Source: Flavobacterium sp. Leaf82 (GTDB taxonomy: Bacteria; Bacteroidota; Bacteroidia; Flavobacteriales; Flavobacteriaceae). Taken from it: 64,000 nucleotides of DNA. Where the stretch lies: positions 180,967-244,966 of the forward strand of contig NZ_LMMA01000012.1 in NCBI RefSeq assembly GCF_001422725.1, written 5' to 3'. Positions 44,638 through 52,119 of this stretch are shown one piece after another. The first letter of the stretch is position 1, and every line of letters starts with the position of its first letter. The position numbers and the translations under genes are program-made. The notes under the pieces were generated by a model. The model searched no databases, had not been told where the DNA came from, and was given only the letters and a program-made list of their open reading frames with translations.

Positions 44638-45774
44638 ATGAAATTACCGGAAAACCTTATTCAGAAGCTTGAAAATAGAAAGCAAAATAATTCATTAAGA
44701 CAATTGCCAAGTTTTAACAATCTTGTCGATTTTTCTTCTAATGATTATATTGGATTTTCTAAATCTGAAGCTGTTTTTAAATTGGCACATCATTATTTAA
44801 TCGAAAATGAGATTATTCAAAATGGTGCGACGGGTTCCCGTTTAATTTCCGGTAACCATTCCTTATATCAAATCGCAGAAACATTTATTGCGCAATTTCA
44901 TGACGCTGAATCTGCTTTAATTTTTAATTCGGGTTACGATGCCAATGTTGGTTTTTTTAGCGCTGTACCGCAACGTAATGATGTTATACTGTATGATGAA
45001 TTGAGTCACGCATCTATTCGGGACGGAATTGTAATGTCGAATGCCAAATCATATAAATTCAGTCACAATGATTTTGAAGATTTGGAACATCTTATCCTGA
45101 AATTTCCTGATACAAACATCTATATTGTTACTGAAACTGTTTTTTCTATGGACGGTGATTGTCCTAATCTGGAAGAATTGACAGCATTATCTGAAAAGTA
45201 CAAATGTTATCTGGTGGTCGATGAAGCACATTCTTTGGGTGTTTTTGGAGAAAAGGGCGAAGGTTTAGCACAATATCTTCAAATACATAATAAGATTTTT
45301 GCACGGATTATGACTTTCGGAAAAGGTTTAGGATGTCACGGTTCTGTTATTTTAGGAAGCACAGAACTTAAAGAATATCTAGTAAACTTTGCTAGAAGTT
45401 TTATTTACACAACAGGATTATCTCCACATTCTGTTGCTACAATTTTAGTCGCCTATCAGCAATTAGAAACCGATACAGCAGCAATTGTTCAATTACGTCA
45501 GAATATCATATTGTTCAATCAGCAAAAAAACCTGCTGGGTTTAAAACCGATGTTTGTTCGAAGCAAATCAGCAATTCAATCAGCAATTGTCCCGGGTAAT
45601 GAAAATGTCAAACGATTGGCACAACAATTACAGGATAAAGGTTTTGATGTAAAACCAATTCTGTCTCCAACAGTTCCGGAAGGACAGGAACGTTTGCGCT
45701 TTTGTATTCATAGTTATAACAGTGAAGATGAAATTAACCAAATATTAGAATTGTTAGGAAATTTCGTATTTTAG
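44638..45774 (+). CDS. bioF: 8-amino-7-oxononanoate synthase
   Basis: 378 residues, PLP-dependent alpha-oxoamine synthase. BioF joins pimeloyl-ACP/CoA and alanine in the first ring-forming stage of biotin synthesis. Seen: DFSSNDYIGFS start, GATGSRLISGNH, the Asp/His segment LVVDEAHSLGVFG, and Lys229 in MTFGKGLG as the PLP-binding lysine. A closely related 2-amino-3-ketobutyrate CoA ligase is less likely given bioD and bioA downstream. It is separated from bioD by about 3 kb of unrelated genes. Confidence 0.93.
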   Translation: MKLPENLIQKLENRKQNNSLRQLPSFNNLVDFSSNDYIGFSKSEAVFKLAHHYLIENEIIQNGATGSRLISGNHSLYQIAETFIAQFHDAESALIFNSGYDANVGFFSAVPQRNDVILYDELSHASIRDGIVMSNAKSYKFSHNDFEDLEHLILKFPDTNIYIVTETVFSMDGDCPNLEELTALSEKYKCYLVVDEAHSLGVFGEKGEGLAQYLQIHNKIFARIMTFGKGLGCHGSVILGSTELKEYLVNFARSFIYTTGLSPHSVATILVAYQQLETDTAAIVQLRQNIILFNQQKNLLGLKPMFVRSKSAIQSAIVPGNENVKRLAQQLQDKGFDVKPILSPTVPEGQERLRFCIHSYNSEDEINQILELLGNFVF

Positions 45775-45809
45775 CCCACGGATAAAACCGATTTAACTGG
45801 TTTACGCGG

Positions 45810-46213
45810 ATGATTATGACTGATCTATTACATAAAGAAATATCAAAACCAATATTACAAGTCTTTTATGATGTATACAACCAACTTGGTTATGGATTTC
45901 TGGAAAAAGTATATCAAAATGCGATGTACTTTGAATTAAGAGCACAGGGATATAAAGTCGAAGCACAGAAACAAATAAAAGTCTATTTTAAGAATCAATT
46001 AGTGGGAGAGTTTTATGCTGATTTGCTAGTTGAAGAAACTATAATTGTTGAGTTAAAAGCATGCGTCTTATTAATCCTCACGTTGCACAATTGATGAATT
46101 ATTTAAAAGCAACTAAAATAGAAGTTGGTTTGGTTCTTAATTTTGGTGAAAGTCCGGAATTTAAAAGACTGGTTTATACCAATAACAGAAAATCTAATAT
46201 AAAAAATCTGTGA
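45810..46213 (+). pseudogene. GxxExxY protein gene broken by a frameshift
   Basis: The 94-residue first part (LHKEISKPILQVFYDVYNQL, GFLEKVYQNAMYFELRAQGY, ETIIVELKAC) is the start of a GxxExxY protein. At about 46060-46064 the frame shifts: continuation in the +2 frame reads INPHVAQLMNYLKATKIEVG, then LVLNFGESPEFKRLVY, to a stop at 46211-46213. The second segment is the normal C-terminal half. A one-base deletion or two-base insertion would explain it. Sequencing error or a second start (ATG at 46061) are alternatives. Confidence 0.82.
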
Positions 46214-46382
46214 GAATCAGTTTGATCCGTTCAATCAGTGGCCTGTTTCACAGTTTTTATTCTTAAAAAACCGAATGTTAAGCCCTGTTTTTATTCAGTT
46301 TTCTAAAAAACTTTATTTTTTTTTTGTAACGTTTTGATTGTTTGATTACTTACGAGTCGTAATCAAATAAACCAAAATAATT
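46214..46382. other. Non-coding spacer with aatctgtg/gatccg words
   Basis: The first ~45 bases (tgagaatcagtttgatccg, ttcaatcagtggcctg) belong to the same word family as 45774-45812 and 48662-48780. The remainder is AT-rich and presumably carries the promoter for the small membrane protein, but no clear box was found. Confidence 0.4.
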
Positions 46383-46577
46383 ATGAAAACTATAATCACT
46401 TTTATTAAAAGAATCATTTGTAATGTATTACTATTTTTAACATCATTACAAGTAACTTATTCATTGGTAAACCATCATTTATATGGCAAACCATATCCGC
46501 ATCTTTTTATTATAATTGTTTGTTTGCTTGTGGCAACTTTTGCTTCGATAAAAAAAGAACAATACAGTAAAAAATAA
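46383..46577 (+). CDS. Small membrane protein, hypothetical
   Basis: 64 residues with two hydrophobic stretches (about 8-30 and 38-56) and a Lys-rich tail, suggesting a two-helix inner-membrane peptide. No family recognised. 49 bases before the TraB gene, same strand; may be part of the same transcript. Confidence 0.5.
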   Translation: MKTIITFIKRIICNVLLFLTSLQVTYSLVNHHLYGKPYPHLFIIIVCLLVATFASIKKEQYSKK

Positions 46578-46626
46578 AAGGAGTTTTAATCATCAAATCA
46601 ATCAATAACATTAATCAATCAACAAA

Positions 46627-47490
46627 ATGAAAAATTTATTTACATCAGCAGTAATCGCAATTGTTTTAATTTTTAGCACAACTGCTCAAGCACAAAAGAA
46701 TTCACCAAAACTTGAAAATTCACTTTTATGGGAAGTATCAGGAAACGGATTGTTAAAACCTACTTATTTGTATGGAACAATACACATGATATGTTCAGGA
46801 GATTATTTTCTTTCGGAAAAAACAAAAAAAGCATTTGATGCATCTGAAAAATTAGTTTTAGAAGTTAATCTCGATGATCCAAAGGAAATGACCGATATGC
46901 AGCAAATGGTTATGGGAAAAGAACCTTTAAGTAAAAGTTTAACTCTGGAACAATTGACTAAATTAGATGCGATATTGAAAAAGTCGGGCGGAATAACACT
47001 TAAGCAAGTTGATTCTTTTAGTTTAATGAGCGTCATGAGTTTGATCTTATCGAAAAGCTTTGACTGTGCTGATATGAAGTTTTATGAAATGGATTTTATA
47101 GCAAGCGCAAAAAAACGTAAAGAACAAATTGGCGGACTAGAAACTGTAAAATCTCAATTTAAATCTTTTGAAAATGCTTATTCTGTTGATGAAATGATTG
47201 CAATGCTGGAGGAATCTGATACAGAATTATCTAAAGATATGGTTGTGGCTTATAAACAAGAAAACTTAGAAGATTTATATGAAATTATTACTGCTGAAAA
47301 AGTAATGAACGATAAAGCAAAAAAATATATGCTTTATGAGAGAAATGAAAATTGGGTAAAAAGTTTGCCTGAAATGATGAAAAAAGAAAGCTTATTTGTG
47401 GCAGTTGGATCAGCACACTTAGCGGGTGATTTAGGATTAATTAATTTATTGAGAAAAGCAGGATATAAAGTAAAACCAGTAACGAAATAG
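46627..47490 (+). CDS. TraB/GumN-family protein
   Basis: 287 residues with a signal peptide (1-22, ending AQAQ). The TraB/GumN (PF01963) signatures are present: TYLYGTIHMICSGDYF with the GTxH motif near the N-terminus, LVLEVNLDD and VAVGSAHLAGDLGLINLL with GxxH at the C-terminus. The family is predicted to be metal-dependent hydrolases (Tiki/TraB fold) acting in the periplasm. Substrate unknown. The sigma-factor gene begins 7 bases after its stop. Confidence 0.9.
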   Translation: MKNLFTSAVIAIVLIFSTTAQAQKNSPKLENSLLWEVSGNGLLKPTYLYGTIHMICSGDYFLSEKTKKAFDASEKLVLEVNLDDPKEMTDMQQMVMGKEPLSKSLTLEQLTKLDAILKKSGGITLKQVDSFSLMSVMSLILSKSFDCADMKFYEMDFIASAKKRKEQIGGLETVKSQFKSFENAYSVDEMIAMLEESDTELSKDMVVAYKQENLEDLYEIITAEKVMNDKAKKYMLYERNENWVKSLPEMMKKESLFVAVGSAHLAGDLGLINLLRKAGYKVKPVTK

Positions 47491-47497
47491 AATCGTT

Positions 47498-48001
47498 TTG
47501 AAAGAGAAAGAACAAGAATTTTTAAAAAGGATCGAAAGTCATAAAGGAATACTTTATAAGGTTTCTAAAATGTACATGGATAATCCTGATGATCAGCAGG
47601 ATTTGTTTCAGGAGATTATTTGCCAGCTCTGGAAATCGTATGATTCTTTTAGAAACGAAAGTCAGTTTTCGACCTGGATGTATCGGGTTGCGGTAAATAC
47701 GGCGATTGTTTTCTTGAAAAAGGAAAAGCGAAAGGTTGATAAATACGAAATCGCTTCAGAAAATATAAAAGATGATGAAGGCGATTCGCATATAAAAGAA
47801 AGTCAGATCGATCATTTTTACAAAGCAGTTCAAAAACTCGAAAAGATAGACAAAGCAATTATTTTCTATCAGTTAGAAGGTTTCTCTCATAAAGAAATAG
47901 GAGATAACTTAGGAATATCAGAAGGAAATGCAAGGGTAAAATTAAACAGGGCAAAAGAGAAATTAAAAGAAATAATTAAAAATCAAGGATATGGATTTTA
48001 A
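47498..48001 (+). CDS. ECF-type sigma-70 family RNA polymerase sigma factor
   Basis: 167 residues from TTG (MKEKEQEFLKRI). Sigma region 2: VSKMYMDNPDDQQDLFQEII and FSTWMYRVAVNTAIVFLKKE, the promoter-melting and -10-binding helices. Region 4: FSHKEIGDNLGISEGNARVK, the helix-turn-helix. No region 1 or 3, typical of extracytoplasmic-function sigma factors. The next gene overlaps by 11 bases and is a candidate membrane partner. The regulon is unknown. Confidence 0.93.
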   Translation: MKEKEQEFLKRIESHKGILYKVSKMYMDNPDDQQDLFQEIICQLWKSYDSFRNESQFSTWMYRVAVNTAIVFLKKEKRKVDKYEIASENIKDDEGDSHIKESQIDHFYKAVQKLEKIDKAIIFYQLEGFSHKEIGDNLGISEGNARVKLNRAKEKLKEIIKNQGYGF

Positions 48002-48602
48002 CGATATACAAAACGCATGGAACAACGAAAAAACGGAGAATGTTGTTGTTCCAGATCATTTAAAAAAAATACAATCAGCAAATATGCCACTGGATAAAAT
48101 CAGGACAAATTTACGCAGGGAACTTTTAGGGCAGGTTTTTGTTTTGTTTCTTATAGGACTTTTGCCATTGTATAATGAGTTTCCGTCAAGATTCGTAGGC
48201 CCATATTATTTTATATATGGAATAATAATGGCGATTAGTATTTACTATTTAGCACAACTCTTTTTGTTTTACAAGAGACTGGATAAAGCAGCATTGACTA
48301 CCAAAGACAGTTTATATGAAACCTATTATGATATCAGGCTTAATATGCAGCTTTATAAAACGTTTACCTTTGTACTGTCTCCTTTTATGATAATTTATTT
48401 AGCGGGATATTTATTTTTTAAAAATCCTGAGGCAATAAAAATTTTAAACGGAAATTTTGAGAGTTCAAAAATAGTGGCAAATGTATTAGTTCTGGTCATA
48501 ACAATATTACTGATTGGTATCTTGACAGAATGGTGGGTGAGTTTTTATTATGGAAGATATGCAAAAGAGATCAAGAAGATAATTGACCAACTAAAAGAAT
48601 AA
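47991..48602 (+). CDS. Membrane protein, candidate anti-sigma factor
   Basis: 203 residues. A short cytoplasmic N-terminus (about 45 residues, MDFNDIQNAWNNEKTENV) is followed by four hydrophobic helices (about 48-65, 72-95, 122-140, 160-180). It overlaps the sigma gene by 11 bases. Small-tail membrane proteins coded right after ECF sigma genes commonly bind and silence them, but no known anti-sigma motif was recognised. The assignment rests on context. Confidence 0.62.
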   Translation: MDFNDIQNAWNNEKTENVVVPDHLKKIQSANMPLDKIRTNLRRELLGQVFVLFLIGLLPLYNEFPSRFVGPYYFIYGIIMAISIYYLAQLFLFYKRLDKAALTTKDSLYETYYDIRLNMQLYKTFTFVLSPFMIIYLAGYLFFKNPEAIKILNGNFESSKIVANVLVLVITILLIGILTEWWVSFYYGRYAKEIKKIIDQLKE

Positions 48603-48612
48603 CAGAAACAAT

Positions 48613-48640
48613 AAACCCATCGTAATGATGGGTTTTGTTT
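48613..48640 (+). terminator. Terminator after candidate anti-sigma gene
   Basis: Stem aaacccatc / gatgggttt with a short loop and T-rich tail. Confidence 0.8.
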
Positions 48641-48661
48641 TTATTGGTATTTTTGTGGGAT

Positions 48662-48781
48662 GGCTCACGGATAAAACGGATAGAGCAGATTTGCACAGAT
48701 TATCGTATTAAGGCGATAATATTTAATTTAAAAAAATCCGCATTAATCTGTTTAATCAGCGTTATCTGCGGTCTATCAAAT
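48662..48781. repeat. Palindromic spacer of gatccg/aatctg words
   Basis: Left words cggataaaacggatagagca and right words aatctgtttaatcagcgtta and tctgcggt are complementary with mismatches, around an inner hairpin attatcg / cgataat. It ends exactly at the bioD start, so this element lies in the bioD leader. Confidence 0.72.
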
Positions 48782-49399
48782 ATGAAAATATTCGTAACAG
48801 GAATTTCAACTGATGTTGGAAAAACAATTGCTTCTTCTATTATTGTAGAATCTTTAGAAGCAGATTATTGGAAACCTATTCAGGCTGGAGATTTAGACAA
48901 TTCTGACAGTCACAAAATACAATCGAAAATCTCAAATGAGAAATCGCAGATTTTCGAAAACAGTTACAAATTAAATACTCCTGCAAGTCCGCATTTAGCA
49001 GCAGAAATTGACGGAATCAAAATTGATATAAAACAAATTGTTGAGCCGGAAACTAATAATCATTTAGTGATTGAAGGTGCCGGAGGAATTTTTGTTCCGT
49101 TAAATGAAACCGATACAATTATAGATTTAATTCAGCCTGATTATAAAATAATTGTAGTTTCAAGACATTATTTAGGAAGCATCAATCATACTTTATTAAC
49201 GATTGAAGCAATCAGGAATCATGGTTTTGAAGTTGCTGGTATTATCTTTAGCGGAAGCGAGAATAAATCGACCGAAAGTTTAATCTTAAATAAAACCGGA
49301 ATTAAATGTATTGGAAGAATTGACGAAGAACCTTATTTCGATCAAAATGTAATTCGCGAATACGCTGAGTTATTTAGGGAAAATTTACTTGATTTATAG
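48782..49399 (+). CDS. bioD: Dethiobiotin synthetase
   Basis: 205 residues from ATG 48782 (MKIFVTGISTDVGKTIASS). The reading frame stays open upstream to 48635, but that part is repeat spacer and is not coding. BioD closes the ureido ring of dethiobiotin from DAPA, CO2 and ATP. The P-loop ISTDVGKT, the PIQAGD segment with the substrate-binding Lys (WKPIQAGD) and VIEGAGGIFVPL are all present. 99 bases before bioA. Confidence 0.95.
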   Translation: MKIFVTGISTDVGKTIASSIIVESLEADYWKPIQAGDLDNSDSHKIQSKISNEKSQIFENSYKLNTPASPHLAAEIDGIKIDIKQIVEPETNNHLVIEGAGGIFVPLNETDTIIDLIQPDYKIIVVSRHYLGSINHTLLTIEAIRNHGFEVAGIIFSGSENKSTESLILNKTGIKCIGRIDEEPYFDQNVIREYAELFRENLLDL

Positions 49400-49410
49400 G
49401 ATAAACAACC

Positions 49411-49442
49411 TTGAATAAAGAAAACAGACTTTCCTATCTTTG
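49411..49442 (+). promoter_or_regulatory. Promoter of bioA
   Basis: TTG at 49411-49413, 21 bases, then TATCTTTG at 49435-49442, an exact TAnnTTTG. Leader about 50 bases to the bioA ATG. The TTG spacing is 2 bases longer than at atpD. Confidence 0.65.
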
Positions 49443-49498
49443 ACAAGATTATCGAGTTTAGTCTTTTTTCTATACTCTAATATTTATATTCTAAAAAT

Positions 49499-50770
49499 AT
49501 GACATTATCAGAAAAAGACAGCCAATATCTTTGGCATCCTTATACGCAGCATAAAACAGCACAAACTCCAATTGCAATTTCAAGAGGTGAAGGCGCTTTG
49601 TTATGGGATGAAAACGGAAAGGAATATATTGATGCGATTGCTTCATGGTGGGTGAATCCGTTTGGGCATAGTAATAAATTTATTGCTGATGCTATTTACA
49701 AACAATTAACCACTTTAGAGCATGTATTGTTTGGAGGTTTTACACATGAACCCGCCATAAATGTAGCGGAAAAACTGATGGAGATCTTACCTGAAAATCA
49801 GCAAAAAATCTTCTTTTCTGATAATGGTTCAACTGCTGTTGAAGTGGCAATAAAGGTAGCGTTGCAGTATTTTTTTAATAAAAATGAAAAACGGACCACG
49901 ATAATTGCTTTCGAAAACGCTTTTCACGGAGATACTTTTGCCGCAATGGCAGCAAGCGGAATCTCCTTTTATACGCAAGCTTTTCAGGGAATGTTTATAG
50001 ATGTTGTCCGAATTCCGGTTCCGGTAAAAGGAAAGGAGCAGGAAAGTTTTGATGCATTGCAAAACGTAATTCAGAATCATAATTGTGCGGGTTTTATTTT
50101 TGAACCTTTGGTACAAGGAGCTGCAGGAATGGTAATGTATGAACCGGAAGCATTGGCAAAACTAATCCAGATTTGTGCAGCGAATAAAGTTCTGACTATT
50201 GCAGATGAAGTAATGACGGGTTTTGGTAAAACAGGAAAAACCTTCGCAATGGATTATGTTTCAGAAAATCCGGATATGATTTGTTTATCAAAAGCTTTAA
50301 CCGGAGGAACAATCCCAATGGCAATTACAACTTTTACACAAGAGGTTTTTGATGCTTTTTATGATGATGATATCAACAAAGCTTTGTTTCACGGGCATAC
50401 TTTTACGGCAAACCCTACAGGTTGTGCAGCAGCATTGGCAAGTATGGATTTGTTACAGACAGAAGAAATGCAAGTCAATATAAAAAGAATCAATGCGAGT
50501 CATTTAAACTTTCAAAAGAAGATTGAAAAGCATTCAAAAGTAATTACTGCCAGAACGTTGGGTGTTATTTTTGCGGTCGAGATCAAATCAGATTCTGAGG
50601 AAAGTTATTACGGATCGATGCGAACGAAGCTTTATAATTTCTTTATTGATAAAGGAGTTGTTTTGCGTCCGGTTGGAAATATCGTGTACATCTTGCCTCC
50701 ATACATTATGACAGACGAACAACTTAGTAAAGTATATCAAACAATCGAAGAAGCTATAGAAATGGTATAA
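49499..50770 (+). CDS. bioA: Adenosylmethionine--8-amino-7-oxononanoate transaminase
   Basis: 423 residues, class III PLP aminotransferase. BioA transfers the amino group of S-adenosylmethionine to KAPA, giving DAPA. The BioA-specific start LWHPYTQHKTAQTPIAIS, WWVNPFGHSN and the PLP Lys265 in CLSKALTGGT are present; PLP phosphate contacts lie in DNGSTAVEVAIK. The BioA branch (SAM donor) rather than BioK is inferred from the N-terminus. Confidence 0.95.
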   Translation: MTLSEKDSQYLWHPYTQHKTAQTPIAISRGEGALLWDENGKEYIDAIASWWVNPFGHSNKFIADAIYKQLTTLEHVLFGGFTHEPAINVAEKLMEILPENQQKIFFSDNGSTAVEVAIKVALQYFFNKNEKRTTIIAFENAFHGDTFAAMAASGISFYTQAFQGMFIDVVRIPVPVKGKEQESFDALQNVIQNHNCAGFIFEPLVQGAAGMVMYEPEALAKLIQICAANKVLTIADEVMTGFGKTGKTFAMDYVSENPDMICLSKALTGGTIPMAITTFTQEVFDAFYDDDINKALFHGHTFTANPTGCAAALASMDLLQTEEMQVNIKRINASHLNFQKKIEKHSKVITARTLGVIFAVEIKSDSEESYYGSMRTKLYNFFIDKGVVLRPVGNIVYILPPYIMTDEQLSKVYQTIEEAIEMV

Positions 50771-50778
50771 GTTTTTGT

Positions 50779-50849
50779 AAACCATATAAGCTATATAAGT
50801 TCATTTAATAAACGTACGCTTATGTTAACTTATATAGCTTATATGGTTT
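50779..50849. repeat. Perfect 23-base inverted repeat (accatataagc type)
   Basis: Arms 50779-50801 and 50827-50849 are perfect inverted complements made of the reiterated words tataag and tatata, with a 25-base loop. It starts 8 bases after the bioA stop and is followed by the ketoacyl synthase promoter region. No T-run. It could terminate or stabilise the bioA mRNA, or be a dispersed element. Confidence 0.88.
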
Positions 50850-50871
50850 AATTCATATTCTAGTTTTTTAC

Positions 50872-50879
50872 GAACTTTG
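50872..50879 (+). promoter_or_regulatory. Possible -7 box of ketoacyl synthase gene
   Basis: GAACTTTG, one mismatch to TAnnTTTG, 19 bases before the TTG start. Confidence 0.3.
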
Positions 50880-50898
50880 CGATTAAAAATCCACAACA

Positions 50899-52065
50899 TT
50901 GAATAATAAAATATCTATAACAGCTTTTTCATCTATTTCGCCTTTAGGAAATACTTCTCAAGGAGTTTGGGAAAAGTATCTTGATAATAAGCATTGTTTT
51001 TCGAAGCAGTTTTTAGATCAGCAAGAAACTTCGGTGGCTTCTCTTGATCCTGAATCGAAACAAATAATAGCAGAATTAAGAGCATCAGATGATAAATATA
51101 AATTTCTAGATGACTCGGTTTTGTTTGCTATAGCGGCTTCGCGAAAAGCGGTTGAACAGGCAGGATGGGGTTCAGATGATATCTTCGGAATCAATATTGG
51201 CTCTTCTCGCGGTGCAACAGATTTATTCGAAAAGCATTATGCAGCATATATTGATACCGGAAAAGCACAGACTTTAGCTTCTCCAACAACAACTTTGGGT
51301 AATATTTCTTCCTGGATTGCGCATGATTTACAAAGTGCAGGACCAGAAATTTCACATTCTATAACCTGCTCAACAGCACTTCATGCGGTGCTAAATGGTA
51401 TTGCATGGCTAAAATCAGGAATGGCTGATAAATTTTTGGTTGGAGGAAGTGAAGCTCCGTTGACTGATTTTACTATTGCTCAAATGCGTGCCCTAAAAAT
51501 ATATTCGAGAATTAATCAGGCGGAAGAGCCGTGGCCAAATCTGGCTTTTGATTTTGAGAAAACTCAGAACACCATGATTTTAGGAGAAGGTGCTGCAGTT
51601 TGTTGTTTAGAAGCGGGTGAGAAAGAAAATGCAATTGCATATATTACGGGAATGGGTTATGCGACAGAGATTTTAGAACATAATATCTCGATTTCTGCGG
51701 AAGCAACCTGCTTTCAGAAATCTATGAAAATGGCTTTGAACAATATTCCTTTAGAAAGTGTTGATGCAATTGTAATGCATGCTCCGGGAACTATAAAAGG
51801 GGACATAACTGAATTGCGGGCGATCGAAAAAGTCTTTGAAGGAAAGGTTCCTTTATTAACAACTAATAAGTGGAAGGTTGGACACACGTTTGGAGCATCC
51901 GGAATATTGAGTTTAGAATTGGCACTTTTAATGCTTCAGCATAATACTTTTATCAAAGTGCCTTTTGGAACGAAACAAAATCAGACAAAGACCATAAAAA
52001 GAGTTTTAATAAACGCAGTTGGTTTTGGCGGGAACGCGGTTAGTATTTTGATTGATAAAGCATAA
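50899..52065 (+). CDS. Beta-ketoacyl-ACP synthase-like enzyme linked to biotin genes
   Basis: 388 residues from TTG (MNNKISITAFSSISPLGNTS). KAS fold with a complete catalytic triad: Cys157 in HSITCSTALHAV, His294 in VMHAPGTIKGD and His329 in KVGHTFGASG. KAS I/II condense acyl thioesters with malonyl-ACP. It is shorter than FabF (about 413). Position directly after bioD-bioA suggests it makes or extends the pimelate precursor, in place of or beside the BioC/BioH route (inference). bioC, bioH and bioB are not in the window. Divergent paralogues of KAS also act in polyketide pathways. Confidence 0.85.
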   Translation: MNNKISITAFSSISPLGNTSQGVWEKYLDNKHCFSKQFLDQQETSVASLDPESKQIIAELRASDDKYKFLDDSVLFAIAASRKAVEQAGWGSDDIFGINIGSSRGATDLFEKHYAAYIDTGKAQTLASPTTTLGNISSWIAHDLQSAGPEISHSITCSTALHAVLNGIAWLKSGMADKFLVGGSEAPLTDFTIAQMRALKIYSRINQAEEPWPNLAFDFEKTQNTMILGEGAAVCCLEAGEKENAIAYITGMGYATEILEHNISISAEATCFQKSMKMALNNIPLESVDAIVMHAPGTIKGDITELRAIEKVFEGKVPLLTTNKWKVGHTFGASGILSLELALLMLQHNTFIKVPFGTKQNQTKTIKRVLINAVGFGGNAVSILIDKA

Positions 52066-52083
52066 CTAAAAACAGATGTAAAC

Positions 52084-52116
52084 AAAAAACCATTCGCCGC
52101 GGCGAATGGTTTTTTG
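52084..52116. terminator. Bidirectional terminator between KAS gene and surface-protein gene
   Basis: Near-perfect palindrome aaaccattcgccgcggcgaa followed by tggttttttg. It has an A-run on the left and T-run on the right, so it serves both converging genes. Confidence 0.92.
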
Positions 52117-52119
52117 TTT

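Noticed and set aside
46055..46066. Programmed frameshift in the GxxExxY gene
   Set aside because: No slippery heptamer or downstream structure is apparent, and the family normally needs no frameshift.
48635..48781. Longer N-terminus for bioD
   Set aside because: The extra 49 codons cover the palindromic spacer; MKIFVTGISTDVGKT at 48782 is the standard BioD start.
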